Origin: PALSA-911 sp963743035
GTDB taxonomy: Bacteria; Pseudomonadota; Alphaproteobacteria; Acetobacterales; Acetobacteraceae
Length of the DNA stretch: 64,000 bases
Assembly: GCA_963743035.1 (NCBI GenBank)
Contig: CAVUOB010000015.1
Coordinates: 182,088 to 246,087 of the forward strand
Direction of reading: 5' to 3'
Part shown: positions 38,990 through 47,280 of the stretch, piece by piece
Layout: every line of letters starts with the position of its first letter
Position numbering within the stretch: position 1 is the stretch's first letter
The notes under the pieces: generated by a model
Seen by the model: only the letters and a program-made list of their open reading frames with translations
Told to the model about the DNA's origin: nothing
Database searches by the model: none
Program-made: the position numbers and the translations under genes

Positions 38990-39856
38990 CTAGGCGCCGG
39001 CGGCCGTGCCCAGCGGCGGCCGCACGGCGAGGCCCGCCGCCGCCTGGCCGTCGATCACCGCCTCGCGCAGCTTTTCGAACAAATGCGGATTGGCCGCCAC
39101 CACGTCGCCGGTGTCGCGCGGCTCCCCGCCATGCGGATCATGCGCGTAGCCGCCGGCCTCGCGCACCAGCAGCAGGCCCGCCGCCATGTCCCACGGCTTG
39201 ATGCCGAGTTCCCAGTAGCCGTCGAACCGTCCGGCCGCGACCCAGGCGAGGTCGATCGCCGCCGCGCCGAAGCGGCGGATGCCCGCCACCTGCGGCATCA
39301 GCGCCCCCAGCGTGCGGGCGAAGGCCAGCCGGCGCTGCGCCGACACGGCGGCGAACGGGATGCCGGTGGCGAACACCGCGTCCTTCAGCTCGCGCCTGGC
39401 GGATACCCGCAGCCGGCGCTCGTTCAGGAACGCGCCGACGCCCTTTTCCGCCCAGAACATCTCGTCGGTCGCCGGCGCATACACCAGCCCGCAGGCGAGC
39501 TCGGAGGTTCCGTCCGGCAGGCGCTTTTCCAGCCCGATGGAGATCGCCCAATGCGGCATGCCGTGCAGGAAATTCGTGGTCCCGTCGAGCGGATCCACCA
39601 CCCAGCGCCAGGCCCAGTTGTCCGAGCCGGAGGCGCCCGATTCCTCCATCAGGAAGCCATAGCCCGGCCGCGCCTTGGTCAGCTCCTCCTTCAGGGTCGC
39701 CTCGGCGCGGAGATCGGCCTGGGAGACGAAATCGGACGGGCCCTTGATGCTGACCTGCAGCTGCTCGACCTCGTTGAAGTCGCGCAGCAGCCGCTTCGCC
39801 GCCTTCTGGGCGGCGTTTGCCATGACGGTCATGTGGGCCGATAGGCGCATGGCCAT
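38990..39856 (-). CDS. suhB: Inositol-1-monophosphatase family protein
   Basis: Mg-dependent phosphatase of 288 residues. The metal-binding motifs are present: EESGASG (residue ~70), WVVDPLDGTTNFLHGMP near 87 and IKPWDMAAGLLLVREAGG near 215. The substrate class includes inositol monophosphate and related sugar phosphates; SuhB also has a role in rRNA processing in enterobacteria. The gene is downstream of efp in the same direction. The C-terminus ends in a low-complexity tail. Confidence 0.9.
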   Translation of the reverse strand: MAMRLSAHMTVMANAAQKAAKRLLRDFNEVEQLQVSIKGPSDFVSQADLRAEATLKEELTKARPGYGFLMEESGASGSDNWAWRWVVDPLDGTTNFLHGMPHWAISIGLEKRLPDGTSELACGLVYAPATDEMFWAEKGVGAFLNERRLRVSARRELKDAVFATGIPFAAVSAQRRLAFARTLGALMPQVAGIRRFGAAAIDLAWVAAGRFDGYWELGIKPWDMAAGLLLVREAGGYAHDPHGGEPRDTGDVVAANPHLFEKLREAVIDGQAAAGLAVRPPLGTAAGA

Positions 39857-39903
39857 GGCGTTTATCCCAGCCCTCGGATGGTTACGGTATCAGGCGCGGG
39901 CAA

Positions 39904-40470
39904 TTACTTCTTCGCCCGCTCCACATAGGTGCCGTCCTCGGTGCGCACCACGATGCGCTCCCCGGCCTCGATGAACGGCGGCACGTCGGTCTTCACCCCG
40001 TTCGACAGCCGGGCCGGCTTGTAGGAGGAGGAGGCGGTCTGCCCCTTCACCACCGGATCGGCCTCGACCACTTCCAGGATCACGGTCGGCGGCAGGTGCA
40101 CGGCGACGATCTCGCCCTCCACCAGGTCGCATTCCACCTTCATGTTGTCCTGCAGGAACGGCGCGGAATCGCCCAGCAGGGCCACCGGCACCATCGTCTG
40201 CTCGAACGTCTCGTCGTCCATCAGCACGAGGTTGTCGCCGTCGGTGTAGGAGTAGGTGAACTCCTTGTTGTCGGTCATCAGCCGCTCGACGGTATCGGCG
40301 GTGCGCCAGCGCTCGTTGGTCTTGTTGCCGGTCTTGAGATCGCGCATCTCCACCTGGATGAAGGCGCCGCCCTTGCCGGGCGTAATGATCTGCTGCTTCA
40401 GCACGGTCCAGCGCCGCTTGTCGTGCTCGATCACCTGGCCGGCACGGATGAGGTTCGCCTGCTGCTTCAT
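39904..40470 (-). CDS. efp: Elongation factor P
   Basis: Translation factor of 188 residues that relieves ribosome stalling at polyproline. Three beta-barrel domains are expected; the modified loop reads ITPGKGGAF, with lysine in the position that EpmA lysylates in enterobacteria. DNLVLMDDETFEQTMV and the C-terminal GVKTDVPPFIEAGERIVVRTEDGTYVER are conserved. Genes for the modifying enzymes EpmB and EpmA are adjacent, so the factor is very probably beta-lysylated. Confidence 0.96.
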   Translation of the reverse strand: MKQQANLIRAGQVIEHDKRRWTVLKQQIITPGKGGAFIQVEMRDLKTGNKTNERWRTADTVERLMTDNKEFTYSYTDGDNLVLMDDETFEQTMVPVALLGDSAPFLQDNMKVECDLVEGEIVAVHLPPTVILEVVEADPVVKGQTASSSYKPARLSNGVKTDVPPFIEAGERIVVRTEDGTYVERAKK

Positions 40471-40524
40471 CGGATCGCTCGTTTCGGAAGGGAAGGGGTC
40501 AGAAAGGGAATAGGGTGGCGGCTT

Positions 40525-41577
40525 CTAGACCGAACGCCCGGATGCGGCAAGTTCGTGACGCTCCCCGCCGGGGGAGCGGACCCGGCCGTCCGGCTCCAGA
40601 TACTCCGGTCCGATCGGCACTTTTCCCGCTCCGCCCGGGATATCCAGCACATAGGTCGGCCAGGCCAGGCCGGTTACACGGCCCCGCAAAGCGGCCAGCA
40701 ACCGGCGGCCTTCCTCGATCGGCACATGGAACCGCGCGGTGCCGGGGGCAGAGTCGAGCTGGTGCAGGTAATAGGGTTTTACCCTCGCGGCCAGCATGGC
40801 GCGGAACAGCGCCTCCAGCGCCTCGGCGCTGTCATTGACGCCGCGCAGCAGCACCGACTGGCCCAGCACCGGGATGGCGCGCGACTGCACGCGCAGCAGC
40901 GCGGCGCGCGCCTCGGCGGTGAATTCGCGCGCATGGTTGGCATGCACCACCAGCCAGAGCGGCTTTTCCGTCGTCATCGCCCCGGCCAGCGCCTCGGTCA
41001 GCCGGGACGGATCGGCGATCGGCACGCGGCTGTGGATGCGCAGCGTCTCGACATGCGGGATGGCCGACAGCCGGCCCAGGATGGCGGCCAGCCGCCGCGG
41101 CGACAGCATCAGCGGGTCGCCGCCGGTGAGAATTACCTCGCGGATCGCCGGGCGGGCGGCGATCCAGCCGATGGCGGCGTCCAGCTCGGCATCGTTCAGC
41201 AACCCGCCATCGGGGCCGACATGCTCGCGGCGGAAGCAGAAGCGGCAATAGACCGGGCAGACCAGCAGCGGCTTCAGCAGCGCCCGGTCTTCGTAGCGGT
41301 GCACGATGCCCTTGATCGGCGACAGCGCATCGTCGCCGATGGGGTCGGCGAGCTCATGCGCGGCGGTGACGAGCTCGGCGGGATCGGGGACGAACTGCCG
41401 CCCGATCGGGTCGTCCGGCGTTTCGATCAGCGCGCGCATGGAAGGTGTTATGGCGATGGCGTAGCGCACCTCCACCGCGGCGATCGCGTCCTGCGACGCG
41501 GGCGCGACCAGCCCGGCCTCGACCAGGGAAGCGGGCGTGCGCAGGCTGCGCTGTTCAGGGGCGTGTCCGTCCGGCAT
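40525..41577 (-). CDS. epmB: EF-P beta-lysylation protein EpmB (radical SAM lysine 2,3-aminomutase-like)
   Basis: Radical SAM enzyme of 350 residues that converts L-alpha-lysine to beta-lysine for EF-P modification. The cluster motif CPVYCRFCFRREHV (Cx3Cx2C) is near residue 105, preceded by DPIGRQFVPDPAEL. The later GGDPLMLSPRRLAAIL and PYYLHQLDSAPGTARF, with the PLP-binding lysine in the expected region, match the KamA/YjeK family. The start faces epmA with 26 bases between the two start codons, and efp is downstream in the same direction. Confidence 0.9.
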   Translation of the reverse strand: MPDGHAPEQRSLRTPASLVEAGLVAPASQDAIAAVEVRYAIAITPSMRALIETPDDPIGRQFVPDPAELVTAAHELADPIGDDALSPIKGIVHRYEDRALLKPLLVCPVYCRFCFRREHVGPDGGLLNDAELDAAIGWIAARPAIREVILTGGDPLMLSPRRLAAILGRLSAIPHVETLRIHSRVPIADPSRLTEALAGAMTTEKPLWLVVHANHAREFTAEARAALLRVQSRAIPVLGQSVLLRGVNDSAEALEALFRAMLAARVKPYYLHQLDSAPGTARFHVPIEEGRRLLAALRGRVTGLAWPTYVLDIPGGAGKVPIGPEYLEPDGRVRSPGGERHELAASGRSV

Positions 41578-41603
41578 GCTGGGGCCTTAATCCCACAGGT
41601 CCC

Positions 41604-42608
41604 ATGCCGCAACCCGTTTGGCACCCAGACAGCCTCGCCGCCCGCCTGCCATTCCTGCATCGCCGGGCACGGCTGACCGCGGCGACGCGCGATTTCTTCG
41701 CCGCCCGGGGCTTTACCGAGGTGGAGACGCCCTACGCCGTGCCCGCCCCTGGCGAGGAGGTGCATCTCGCCGCCTTCGCCACCACCCGCGTGGGCACCGA
41801 CGGCGCCACCGAGCCGCTATGGCTGCACACCAGTCCCGAATTCGCCATGAAGAAGCTGCTGGTCGCCGGCGCCGGGAAGATCTTCCAGCTCGCCCGGGTC
41901 TGGCGCAACGGCGAAGGCAGCGCGCTGCACGCGCATGAATTCACCATGCTCGAATGGTACTCGCCCGATGCCTCCCTCGACGGGTTGATGGACGAGACCG
42001 AGGCCTATCTCCGCGCCGTGCTGCCCCCGGTCGTCGCCTGCCGCGGCACCACCACGGACCTGTCGCGCTTCGAGCGCCTGACAGTGGCGGAGGCGTTTTT
42101 TCGCCATGCCGGCGCGGACGTGCTGGCGACCGCCGGCGATGCCGCGGCACTCGCCGCCGCCGCCGGGGCCGGGCTGCGCGACGGCGAAACCTGGGAGGAT
42201 CTGTTCTTCCGCCTGCTGCTGGAGCGCGTCGAGCCGCGGCTCGGCCGCGAGCATCCGACCTTCCTGACCCATTGGCCCGCCGCCCAGGCCGCCCTGGCCC
42301 GGCGCGACCCCGCCGATCCCCGCGTCGCCGAGCGGTTCGAGCTGTTCGTCTGCGGCATCGAGCTGGCCAACGCCTTCGTGGAGCTGACCGACGCGGCCGA
42401 GCAGCGCGCCCGCTTCCTGGACGACCGCGCCCGGCGCCATGCGCTGTACGGCCCGGACTGGAACATGGACGAAGATTTTCTCGCCTCGCTTGCCTTTGGA
42501 ATGCCATCTTCGGCCGGTATCGCGCTGGGATTCGATCGGCTGGCGATGATCGCGTCCGGAGCAAACCGGATCGATCAGGTGCTCTGGCTGCCGCCGGAGC
42601 CGCGCTGA
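41604..42608 (+). CDS. epmA: EF-P lysine ligase EpmA (lysyl-tRNA synthetase-like)
   Basis: Stand-alone class II aminoacyl-synthetase catalytic domain of 334 residues without an anticodon-binding domain. It joins beta-lysine to EF-P. Motif 2 (FQLARVWRNGEGSALHAHEFTMLEWY) and motif 3 (GIALGFDRLAMIASGANRIDQV) are clear, plus HTSPEFAMKKLL and FELFVCGIELANAFVELTD. It is divergent from epmB. The 3' end, stop included, is part of a 15-bp tandem duplication. Confidence 0.93.
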   Translation: MPQPVWHPDSLAARLPFLHRRARLTAATRDFFAARGFTEVETPYAVPAPGEEVHLAAFATTRVGTDGATEPLWLHTSPEFAMKKLLVAGAGKIFQLARVWRNGEGSALHAHEFTMLEWYSPDASLDGLMDETEAYLRAVLPPVVACRGTTTDLSRFERLTVAEAFFRHAGADVLATAGDAAALAAAAGAGLRDGETWEDLFFRLLLERVEPRLGREHPTFLTHWPAAQAALARRDPADPRVAERFELFVCGIELANAFVELTDAAEQRARFLDDRARRHALYGPDWNMDEDFLASLAFGMPSSAGIALGFDRLAMIASGANRIDQVLWLPPEPR

Positions 42609-42629
42609 CACGGGCCGCGCTGACACGGG
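42600..42629. repeat. 15-bp exact tandem duplication over the epmA stop
   Basis: CCGCGCTGACACGGG is repeated exactly at 42600-42614 and 42615-42629. The first copy contains the TGA stop of epmA; the second contains an in-frame copy of that stop. Confidence 0.9.
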
Positions 42630-42648
42630 CCCCCTGGGAGAGAAGTCG

Positions 42649-43020
42649 ATGCGCCGCCGCCCCGTTCTGTTCGCCTTTCTCGGCATGCTCGCGCTTGCCG
42701 GCTGCGCCTACGACACCGCGGCGCGGGAAGCGCGGCTGCGCCCGTTCATCGGCCAGCCGGTGGGCGTGCTGGTCGCCAATCTGGGCGTTCCGACCCGTAC
42801 TTTCGAAACCAACGGCGTGCAGTTCCTGGCCTATACCGAACGCCGCGTGGATTATCTGCCGGGCTCGCCGGCCTATGCCCCCGGTTTCGGCTGGCCGTAC
42901 GGCCCCTATGCCTTCGGCGGCCTGCCGCCGCAGGTGGTCGAATGGGTCTGCGAGACCACGTTCCAGGTGGTGCAGGACCGCGTCGTGTCCTTCAGCTTCC
43001 GCGGCAACGCCTGCGGCTGA
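42649..43020 (+). CDS. Small putative lipoprotein
   Basis: Envelope protein of 123 residues with a signal peptide and lipobox (LALAGCAYDTAARE). After the cleavage site comes a short domain with PFIGQPVGVLVANLGVP and FLAYTER, then an aromatic-rich middle (PGSPAYAPGFGWPYGPYAFGG) and a terminal CETTFQVVQDRVVSFSFRGNACG with two cysteines that could form a disulfide. I do not recognise a named family. GGGAG lies upstream. It ends facing the asparaginase gene over a triple 14-bp repeat. Confidence 0.7.
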   Translation: MRRRPVLFAFLGMLALAGCAYDTAAREARLRPFIGQPVGVLVANLGVPTRTFETNGVQFLAYTERRVDYLPGSPAYAPGFGWPYGPYAFGGLPPQVVEWVCETTFQVVQDRVVSFSFRGNACG

Positions 43021-43023
43021 GCC

Positions 43024-43065
43024 CCCCTACCAGGTCGCCCCTACCAGGTCGCCCCTACCAGGTCG
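43024..43065. repeat. 14-bp tandem repeat, three exact copies, over the asparaginase stop
   Basis: CCCCTACCAGGTCG occurs exactly three times at 43024-43037, 43038-43051 and 43052-43065. The asparaginase stop codon, read on the minus strand as TAG, is inside the copy nearest the gene. Confidence 0.92.
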
Positions 43066-44158
43066 CAACGAATGCGTCCTGGACCTTGTGCGGGTCGGTG
43101 ATGCCGTTTGCGATCAGCAACTGGGACAGCACCCGCGCCTTCTGCGGATTGAGGTCGAGCGCCACGGCGAAGCCCAGCTTGTCGTCGTTGACTTCCACGT
43201 TCCGGTTGACGAACCCCGAACCGACGCGGGAGGCGCGGACAACCAGGACCCCTTGCTGCACGGCCCTGGCCAGCGCGTCGATCGCCGCCTGCGACCCGTT
43301 GCCGTCGCCCACGCCGGCCAGCACCAGCCCCTTCGCGCCGCCCTTCACCGCATCGTCGATCAGCGCGGCGTCCATGTTGGCGTGGGCATAGATGATATCG
43401 ACGCGCGGCAGCGGCGGCGCGACCGGCAGCGCGTAAGGCGGATGCGCTCCGCCGGCCGGTGGCGGCGTCGTGAAACGAATGCTGGACGGGTCGACGAAGC
43501 CGACCGGTCCGCCGCTGGGGGAAACGAAGGTTTGCACGCTGGTGGTGTTGCTCTTCTCCACCAAGCGGGCGCCGTGGATCGTATCGTTGAGCACCACCAG
43601 AACACCCCGGCCGCTCGCCTGTGGAGAAGCCGCCACCTCGATGGCTTCGTACAGATTCCCGGGGCCGTCGGCGCTGATGGCGGTGGATGGGCGCATGGAA
43701 CCGACCAGCACCACCGGCTTGCTGGTGCTCAGCACGGCATTCAGGAAGAAGGCGGTTTCCTCCATCGTGTCGGTGCCGTGGGTGATCACCACGCCGTCGG
43801 CCTCATTCCTGGCGAAGATGTCGTTGATGCGGTTCGCGAGGGCGAACCAGACCTTGTCGTTCATGTCCTGCGAACCGATCGAGGAGATCTGCTCCGCGGA
43901 AATGGCGGCGAGCTTGTCCAACCCCGGGACCGCGGCGACGAGCGCGGCCCCGCTGACCTTGCCGGCGTCATAGCCGATGGCGGCCCGGGTGGAGGCCTGT
44001 CCGGCGATCGTGCCGCCGGTGGCAAGGACGATGATCCGCGGCAGGGGCGTTCCGCCCGCCGGCTGCTGTGACTGCGCGGGCGGTGCCGCGAGACCGATCA
44101 GCGACAGCGACAGGATGAAGGCATGCACGAAGGACCGGGAGATAAGTGACCTGTGCAT
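43055..44158 (-). CDS. ansB: Type II L-asparaginase, periplasmic
   Basis: Exported amidohydrolase of about 367 residues that splits asparagine (and often glutamine) to the acid and ammonia. A Sec signal peptide ends near QSQQ. Catalytic motifs are in place: IIVLATGGTIAG with the nucleophilic threonine, and VITHGTDTMEETAFFL with the second Thr-Asp pair. The ATG at 44158 has AGGGGAA upstream. The stop is inside a triple 14-bp duplication. Confidence 0.93.
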   Translation of the reverse strand: MHRSLISRSFVHAFILSLSLIGLAAPPAQSQQPAGGTPLPRIIVLATGGTIAGQASTRAAIGYDAGKVSGAALVAAVPGLDKLAAISAEQISSIGSQDMNDKVWFALANRINDIFARNEADGVVITHGTDTMEETAFFLNAVLSTSKPVVLVGSMRPSTAISADGPGNLYEAIEVAASPQASGRGVLVVLNDTIHGARLVEKSNTTSVQTFVSPSGGPVGFVDPSSIRFTTPPPAGGAHPPYALPVAPPLPRVDIIYAHANMDAALIDDAVKGGAKGLVLAGVGDGNGSQAAIDALARAVQQGVLVVRASRVGSGFVNRNVEVNDDKLGFAVALDLNPQKARVLSQLLIANGITDPHKVQDAFVATW

Positions 44159-44269
44159 AGGATTTCCCCTGTGTAAGGGCCATCCCGTATGGCGGAAAGG
44201 CACGGCGAACTGAAGTCAAGAAATGTGAGCGAAACTGCTTGTTCTGGTCTGCGGTCGCCCGCCAAAGCG

Positions 44270-44929
44270 CTACCGCAGCGCCGCCGCGATCGCCGCGTTC
44301 AGCGCCCGCACGCCGGCGGCCTCGCCGTCGGGGTGGTTCCAGACCGCGCCCACCACGGCCAGGAAATTCGCCCCGGCCTTCACCAGCGGCGCGCAGTTCG
44401 CCGCCGTGATGCCGCCGATGGCGCAGCAGGGCAGCTCCATCAGCTCGGACCACCAGGCGAGGATTTCCGGATCGGCATGGCGCGTGACTTCCTTGGTCGT
44501 GCTTGGGAAAAACGCGCCGAACGCGACATAATCGGCGCCGTCCTCGCCGGCCTGCATCGCCAGGTCGCGGCTGTCCTTGCAGGTGACGCCGAGCGTCAGC
44601 TCCGGGCCGATCAGCTTGCGTGCCTGCGGCGCGGGCATGTCCTCCTGGCCGACATGTACGCCGTCGCATCCGGTGGGCACCACCAGGTCGGCGCGGTCGT
44701 TCAGCAGGAACGCCACGCCGCGTGACTGCGCTACCGGGCGCAGCGCGTCGATCGCGCGGCGCCACGTATCATCATCCACGTTCTTCAGGCGAAGCTGGAC
44801 GGCGGCCACGTCGCCGGCGTCCAGCGCCCTTGCCAGCCGGTCGGCGAAGGGCAGGGGGTCGAGCACTTCCGGGGTGATCAGGTACACCCGGCAGCGATCG
44901 TCCAGTTCCTGCCGCTCCGCGTTGGCCAA
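44270..44929 (-). CDS. thiE: Thiamine-phosphate synthase
   Basis: TIM-barrel enzyme of 219 residues that couples HMP-pyrophosphate and thiazole phosphate. VQLRLKN, FLLNDRADLVVPTGCDGVHVGQEDM, and GADYVAFGAFFPSTTKE show the pyrophosphate-binding site, and CCAIGGITAANCAPLV matches the C-terminal phosphate loop. It lies four bases downstream of the aldolase gene in the same direction. No TPP riboswitch was seen ahead of it. Confidence 0.92.
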   Translation of the reverse strand: MANAERQELDDRCRVYLITPEVLDPLPFADRLARALDAGDVAAVQLRLKNVDDDTWRRAIDALRPVAQSRGVAFLLNDRADLVVPTGCDGVHVGQEDMPAPQARKLIGPELTLGVTCKDSRDLAMQAGEDGADYVAFGAFFPSTTKEVTRHADPEILAWWSELMELPCCAIGGITAANCAPLVKAGANFLAVVGAVWNHPDGEAAGVRALNAAIAAALR

Positions 44930-44933
44930 TGGT

Positions 44934-45857
44934 TCAGGCCTTGCCCTGGTAGATGGCGATGATGTTCGCCAGCATCTCCAGCGCCTGCTCGCGCGGCCGC
45001 TGGAAGGTGTTGCGCCCGATGATGGAGCCGTTGGCCCCGCCGTCGCGCAGGCCGCGGATTTCCGTGTACAGCCCGTCCAGGTCCTTCGCCTCGCCGCCGG
45101 AGAACACGACGATGCGCTTGCCGGCGAAGCAGGCCTGCACGACGTGCGCGACGCGCTCGGCCATCGTGGCCATCGGGATCTTGTTGGTCTCGTAGGTCTT
45201 CTTCGCCGCTTCCAGGCTCACATTGGCGGTCGGCGGCTTCACCTTGATGATGTGCGCGCCCATCAGCGCCGCCATATGCGCGGCATAGGCGCAGATATCC
45301 AGCGCGGTCTCCGCCACCTTGTCCAGGTTCGGGCCGCGCGGATAGCTCCACACCACCACGGCGAGGCCGGCGGCCTTGGCTTCCTCGGCCAGCTCGCGCA
45401 GCTCCTCCATCTGGTCGAAGGCGTATTCGCGAGCCGGGATAGATGGTGAAGCCGATCGCCGAGCAGCCCAGCCGCAGCGCATCCGAGACCGAGGCGGTGA
45501 CCGCCTGGTCCTTCGTGGTGGCCAGGCTGTTGGAGCTGTTCATCTTCAGGATGGTCGGGATCGAGCCGGCGAAATGGTCGGCGCCGGTCTCGATCATGCC
45601 GAGCGGCGCGGCATAGGCGGACAGCCCGGCGTCGATCGCCAGCTGGTAGTGGTAATGCGGGTCATAGGCCGGCGGGGTTCGGGCGCGAAGCTGCGCGCCG
45701 GGCCGTGCTCGAAGCCCTGGTCGACCGGCAGGATCACCAGCTTGCCGGACCCGCCGAGCTTGCCCTCCATCAGGATGCGGGCGAGGTTCGCCTTGGTGCC
45801 GGGATTGTCGCTCTCGTAGTTGTCGAGAATCTTCTTCACCTTCTGGGTGATGCGCAT
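44934..45857 (-). CDS. Class I fructose-bisphosphate aldolase (broken by indels)
   Basis: Schiff-base aldolase of the DhnA/FbaB type, about 307 residues after correction, cleaving fructose 1,6-bisphosphate to triose phosphates. The N-terminus ITQKVKKILDNYESDNPG follows an AGGAGGAGC ribosome site; family segments are VDQGFEHGPARSF, DPHYHYQLAIDAGLSAYA and KVKPPTANVSLEAAKKTYETNKIP with the Schiff-base region. Two breaks are seen: near 45675-45690 two extra C's lie in C-runs (frame +2), and near 45428-45436 a CG pair is missing (-2). The net length change is zero and conservation is high on both sides. Confidence 0.85.
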
Positions 45858-45954
45858 GACGTTGCTCCTCCTGGATTTCGGGCGGCGGGGTGAGTGATCT
45901 CGCGGTTTGCGTCCTAGCCGAGCGGCGGGCGTCTGTCGACACGCGGGACCGTAA

Positions 45955-46386
45955 TCAAAGGGTTCCGAGGCCGGAACCTTGCGCCCGCAGCCACGCATCG
46001 AGCCGGCGGGACGCGCCGCGTTCGGCCATGTCCAGCGCCGGCGGGCGTTCGCGCAGCAGGCACAGGCCGCGCGCCCCGGCGATCGCCGCCACCGCAGCGA
46101 AACCCGGGGAGGCCGGGGAGAGGATCAGGCAATGCTGGCCGATCCGGATCGCCTCCAGCGCGCGGCCGGCGGCGTCGGCGCAATCCAGCGCGTCGGCGAT
46201 GGCGATGGCGGGAAATTCCTGCCGCGCCAGGCGCGCCAGCTCGCGCCACCAGCCGCAGCCGGCATAGAGCGCGGCACCCGGGCCGGAGAGCAGCGTCAAC
46301 GGCAGGCCAGTGCACAAAGCGGTGCGGACATCTTCCGCTCCGTGCACGATGACGGCAGGATAGGGAACGCAGGGATCTGGAATCAT
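45955..46386 (-). CDS. Conserved-looking hypothetical protein, 143 aa
   Basis: Soluble protein of 143 residues without signal or membrane segment. Segments such as PLTLLSGPGAALYAGCGWWREL, FPAIAIADALDCADAAGRALEAIR and GFAAVAAIAGARGLCLLRERPPALD suggest an alternating alpha/beta fold. I do not recognise the family. It lies upstream of the aldolase gene on the same strand and diverges from a short coiled-coil gene. Even codon bias and full-length frame support a real gene. Confidence 0.7.
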   Translation of the reverse strand: MIPDPCVPYPAVIVHGAEDVRTALCTGLPLTLLSGPGAALYAGCGWWRELARLARQEFPAIAIADALDCADAAGRALEAIRIGQHCLILSPASPGFAAVAAIAGARGLCLLRERPPALDMAERGASRRLDAWLRAQGSGLGTL

Positions 46387-46416
46387 CTTTGAACTTCGGC
46401 GTATCAGCGCAGTTTG

Positions 46417-46444
46417 TTCAAGTCGCCGTATAATTCGCTATACT
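46417..46444 (+). promoter_or_regulatory. Candidate promoter for the small coiled-coil gene and zapA
   Basis: TTCAAG (46417-46422) and TATACT (46439-46444) with a 16-base spacer lie in the AT-rich divergent region upstream of the 78-residue gene. Confidence 0.4.
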
Positions 46445-46518
46445 GCTGCCCGGCTGGCCTGCCGTGCAGCGGACGGGCCGATCCCACGGGAACGCGGGGC
46501 CACAGGAGTGCGATAACG

Positions 46519-46755
46519 ATGGGTGATACGACGGAAACCGGGGCGGACGAAGCGGAAGCGGCGGCCGAGCGGCTGGAGGCGGCGCTGGCCCGAATCGCAA
46601 CGGGTTTGTCAAAACCGGCGCCGGCAGGTGATGCGGCGCCGGCAACGGCCCCCGATACGGCCGCCCTCGACACGGCCGCATTGGCATCCCGGCTCGACGG
46701 GCTGATCGAACGCGTGCGGGCCGAACTGACGGCTGCGGCCGGCAAGACCGGCTAG
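46519..46755 (+). CDS. Small coiled-coil protein upstream of zapA
   Basis: Acidic, Ala-rich protein of 78 residues. Two helical, leucine- and alanine-spaced halves (EAEAAAERLEAALARIATGL and LASRLDGLIERVRAELTAAAG) are joined by a Pro/Ala linker. The ATG at 46519 is chosen because CAGGAG is nine bases upstream. Its position directly before zapA and its coiled-coil nature suggest it may act with ZapA in division, but no family is recognised. Confidence 0.65.
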   Translation: MGDTTETGADEAEAAAERLEAALARIATGLSKPAPAGDAAPATAPDTAALDTAALASRLDGLIERVRAELTAAAGKTG

Positions 46756-46787
46756 CGTTCGCCGGATAGACAACTAGGGACCACGCA

Positions 46788-47129
46788 ATGGCGCAAGTCA
46801 CGCTTCGCATCAACGGTTATGCCTACACGCTCGGCTGTCGCGACGGCGAGGAAGAGCATCTGCAACTCATGGCCGGCGAGGTCGAGCGGCGCATCGAGGG
46901 CATCAAGGGGGCGATCGGCCAGAGCGGCGAATCGCGGATGCTGGTGATGGCGGCGCTGATGATGGCGGACGATCTGTACGAGGCGGAGAAGAAGCTGCAG
47001 GCCGCCGGCACCGGCGAGGTCGCGGCAGCACCGGCGAAACCGGCCAAGCCGGACCCCAAACTCGGCCGCAAGCTCGGAAAATTGGCGAAACAGGCGGAAG
47101 AGATTGCCGCGCGGCTTGAACATCCCTAG
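46788..47129 (+). CDS. zapA: Cell division protein ZapA
   Basis: Division accessory protein of 113 residues that bundles FtsZ filaments. The N-terminal half (VTLRINGYAYTLGCRDGEEEHLQLMAGEVERRI) is the ZapA beta-hairpin and helix, followed by a coiled coil and a Lys/Ala-rich end. Located upstream of a 6S RNA-like segment and a 5-formyl-THF cyclo-ligase gene, the usual zapA-ssrS-ygfA order of proteobacteria. Confidence 0.9.
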   Translation: MAQVTLRINGYAYTLGCRDGEEEHLQLMAGEVERRIEGIKGAIGQSGESRMLVMAALMMADDLYEAEKKLQAAGTGEVAAAPAKPAKPDPKLGRKLGKLAKQAEEIAARLEHP

Positions 47130-47280
47130 ATAGAAGGGGCGGGGCTGCTGGGTTCGTCAGGTACATACATCCCCAGGGCCAATAAGCTCCTCCAGGGAGC
47201 TGGCTCTGTCGGGATCTTGGTCTCGGTAACCGGCGCCCACCTGCACTTGCAGGCTCTGGGAGGATGCAACGCCAACGGCC
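47130..47280 (+). ncRNA. ssrS: Putative 6S RNA
   Basis: The 150-bp gap between zapA and the cyclo-ligase gene contains no reading frame but is structured: a hairpin AGCTCC/GGAGCT near 47187-47203 and CCTGCA/TGCAGG near 47240-47253. In proteobacteria the 6S RNA lies at precisely this place. The sequence starts GGGGCTGCTGGGTTCG and ends about GGATGCAACGCC. Call rests on synteny and structure; exact ends are estimated. Confidence 0.68.
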
